The notes under the pieces are model-generated. The model did not search any database. It was given only the letters and a program-made list of their open reading frames with translations, and had not been told where the DNA came from. This document shows, piece by piece, positions 20,118 through 21,044 of a DNA stretch of 21,044 bases. The position numbers and the translations under genes are program-made. The DNA comes from an uncultured Clostridia bacterium (GTDB lineage: Bacteria > Bacillota > Clostridia > Lachnospirales > Lachnospiraceae): positions 1 through 21,044 of the forward strand of contig CAMZAI010000019.1 in NCBI GenBank assembly GCA_947304065.1, in the 5' to 3' direction. Every line of letters starts with the position of its first letter. Within the stretch, counting starts at the first letter, position 1.

Positions 20118-21044
20118 ATGAAAATCAAATGCTCAAAGGCAAATCTTCTTGCAGGGATCAATATTGTTTTAAAGGCGGTTCCGGTTAAAACCACCATGAA
20201 CATTTTGGAGTGCATCCTGATCAAAGCCGCCAACGGCCAGATCAAGCTTGTCAGCAACGACATGGAACTCGGAATAGAGACTGTTGTTGTCGGAGAGATC
20301 GCTGAAGAAGGCGTTATCGCCATCAATGCAAAGATCTTTTCGGATATGGTGAGGAAGCTTCCCGACAGCGATGTTACCATCGAGACGGATTCTTCTCTCA
20401 ATACAAAGATCACATGCGAGAAGTCGAAGTTCAGCATTTCCGCAAAGGACGGCAGCGAATTCCCGGGACTTCCCGTTATCGAGAAGAGCAAGAGAGTGAC
20501 CATGTCGGAGTTCAGCCTCCGCAGCATTATCGTTCAGACCGTTTTCTCAATTTCGGATAACGAAAATAATAAGATCATGACCGGTGAGCTCTTCGAGATC
20601 AAGGGCAGCAAGATGAGAGTCGTAGCGTTGGACGGTCACAGGATAGCGGTAAGGAACTTGGAGCTTAAGGAAGATTTCGGAAATTATAAGGTAATCGTTC
20701 CCGGCAAGGCGCTGAATGAGATCAGCAAGATCCTTTCGGGCGAGGCTGAGGACGAGGTTAATATCTACTTTGCCGACAAGAATATCATGTTCGAGCTCGA
20801 GGATACCATCATTCTTTCGAGACTTATCGAAGGCGAATACTACAAGATCGACCAGATGCTCTCTTCCGATTTCGAGACGAAGATCACGGTCAACAAGCGC
20901 GAGCTCTTCAACAGTATCGACAGAGCGACCCTTCTGATCAAGGAAAGCGACAAGAAGCCCGTTGTCATTGAGACCGCGGACCAGAGCCTGAAGCTTAAGA
21001 TGGATACCTCGATCGGATCCCTCGATGATGAGATCCTTATCGAG
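20118..21044 (+). CDS. dnaN: DNA polymerase III beta sliding clamp, 3' truncated by window
   Basis: The reading frame starts at ATG 20118 with GAGGAGG about 10 bases upstream. It is open to the right edge, giving 309 codons of an expected 360-380. The sequence has the clamp pattern: an N-terminal domain (MKIKCSKANLLAGINIVLKAVPVKTTMNILE), NDMELGIE, KIFSDMVRKLP, the FPGLP motif and ALDGHRIAV in the second domain. The product is the ring-shaped processivity factor that tethers polymerase to DNA. It can be read both from dnaA and from the promoter at 20042-20071. The missing C-terminus would include the protein-binding pocket residues. Confidence 0.96.
   Translation, partial: MKIKCSKANLLAGINIVLKAVPVKTTMNILECILIKAANGQIKLVSNDMELGIETVVVGEIAEEGVIAINAKIFSDMVRKLPDSDVTIETDSSLNTKITCEKSKFSISAKDGSEFPGLPVIEKSKRVTMSEFSLRSIIVQTVFSISDNENNKIMTGELFEIKGSKMRVVALDGHRIAVRNLELKEDFGNYKVIVPGKALNEISKILSGEAEDEVNIYFADKNIMFELEDTIILSRLIEGEYYKIDQMLSSDFETKITVNKRELFNSIDRATLLIKESDKKPVVIETADQSLKLKMDTSIGSLDDEILIE

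Overview
The window is the replication-origin region of a Gram-positive, clostridial bacterium, most likely a Lachnospiraceae relative. The evidence is the gene order rpmH-rnpA-yidD-yidC-jag-mnmE-mnmG-rsmG-parA-parB running away from dnaA-dnaN, the DUF4446 and DUF3881 genes behind parB (DUF3881 is, to my recollection, mainly a Lachnospiraceae family), strong GGAGG-type ribosome binding sites, and sigma-A-like TTGACA/TATAAT promoters. No species can be named from the sequence alone.

Layout, left to right. Positions 1-4281 hold a four-gene minus-strand accessory operon of envelope proteins. It has two paralogous membrane proteins with the same N-terminal two-helix module (one cut by the window edge) and, between them, two lipoproteins. 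Positions 4351-5847 hold nudC and a GNAT acetyltransferase. A free-standing tRNA-Arg(CCU), with its own promoter and terminator, lies at 5928-6001, followed by an MntP-type manganese exporter. At 6851-7591 is the only plus-strand gene left of the origin, a zinc-ribbon, proline-rich, two-helix membrane protein. It ends in a convergent spacer with four stem-loops in a row.

Positions 7776-18250 are the conserved origin-proximal gene run, all on the minus strand and so co-directional with the leftward fork. It comprises DUF3881, DUF4446, parB, parA, rsmG, mnmG, mnmE, jag, yidC, yidD, rnpA and rpmH (too short for a length-filtered ORF search). The products serve chromosome segregation (ParA/ParB with two parS sites at 11049 and 11086), tRNA and rRNA modification (MnmE/MnmG, RsmG), membrane protein insertion (YidC, YidD), RNA binding linked to envelope growth (Jag/KhpB), tRNA 5' processing (RnpA) and the ribosome (L34).

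Positions 18251-20117 hold a bipartite oriC. A cluster of DnaA boxes lies between divergent rpmH and dnaA promoters. A second set lies between dnaA and dnaN, followed by a GC-rich spacer, trio-like repeats and a very AT-rich stretch that looks like the unwinding element. dnaN is cut off by the right edge after 309 codons.

No mobile element, CRISPR array or defence system was seen. The points most worth a second look are non-coding: structured leaders and spacers around rnpA, rpmH, yidC and mnmE, parS sites inside the parAB transcript leader, the four-hairpin spacer at 7605-7781, and a dnaN promoter lying on the unwinding element. The paralogous envelope operon is the most novel protein-coding part.
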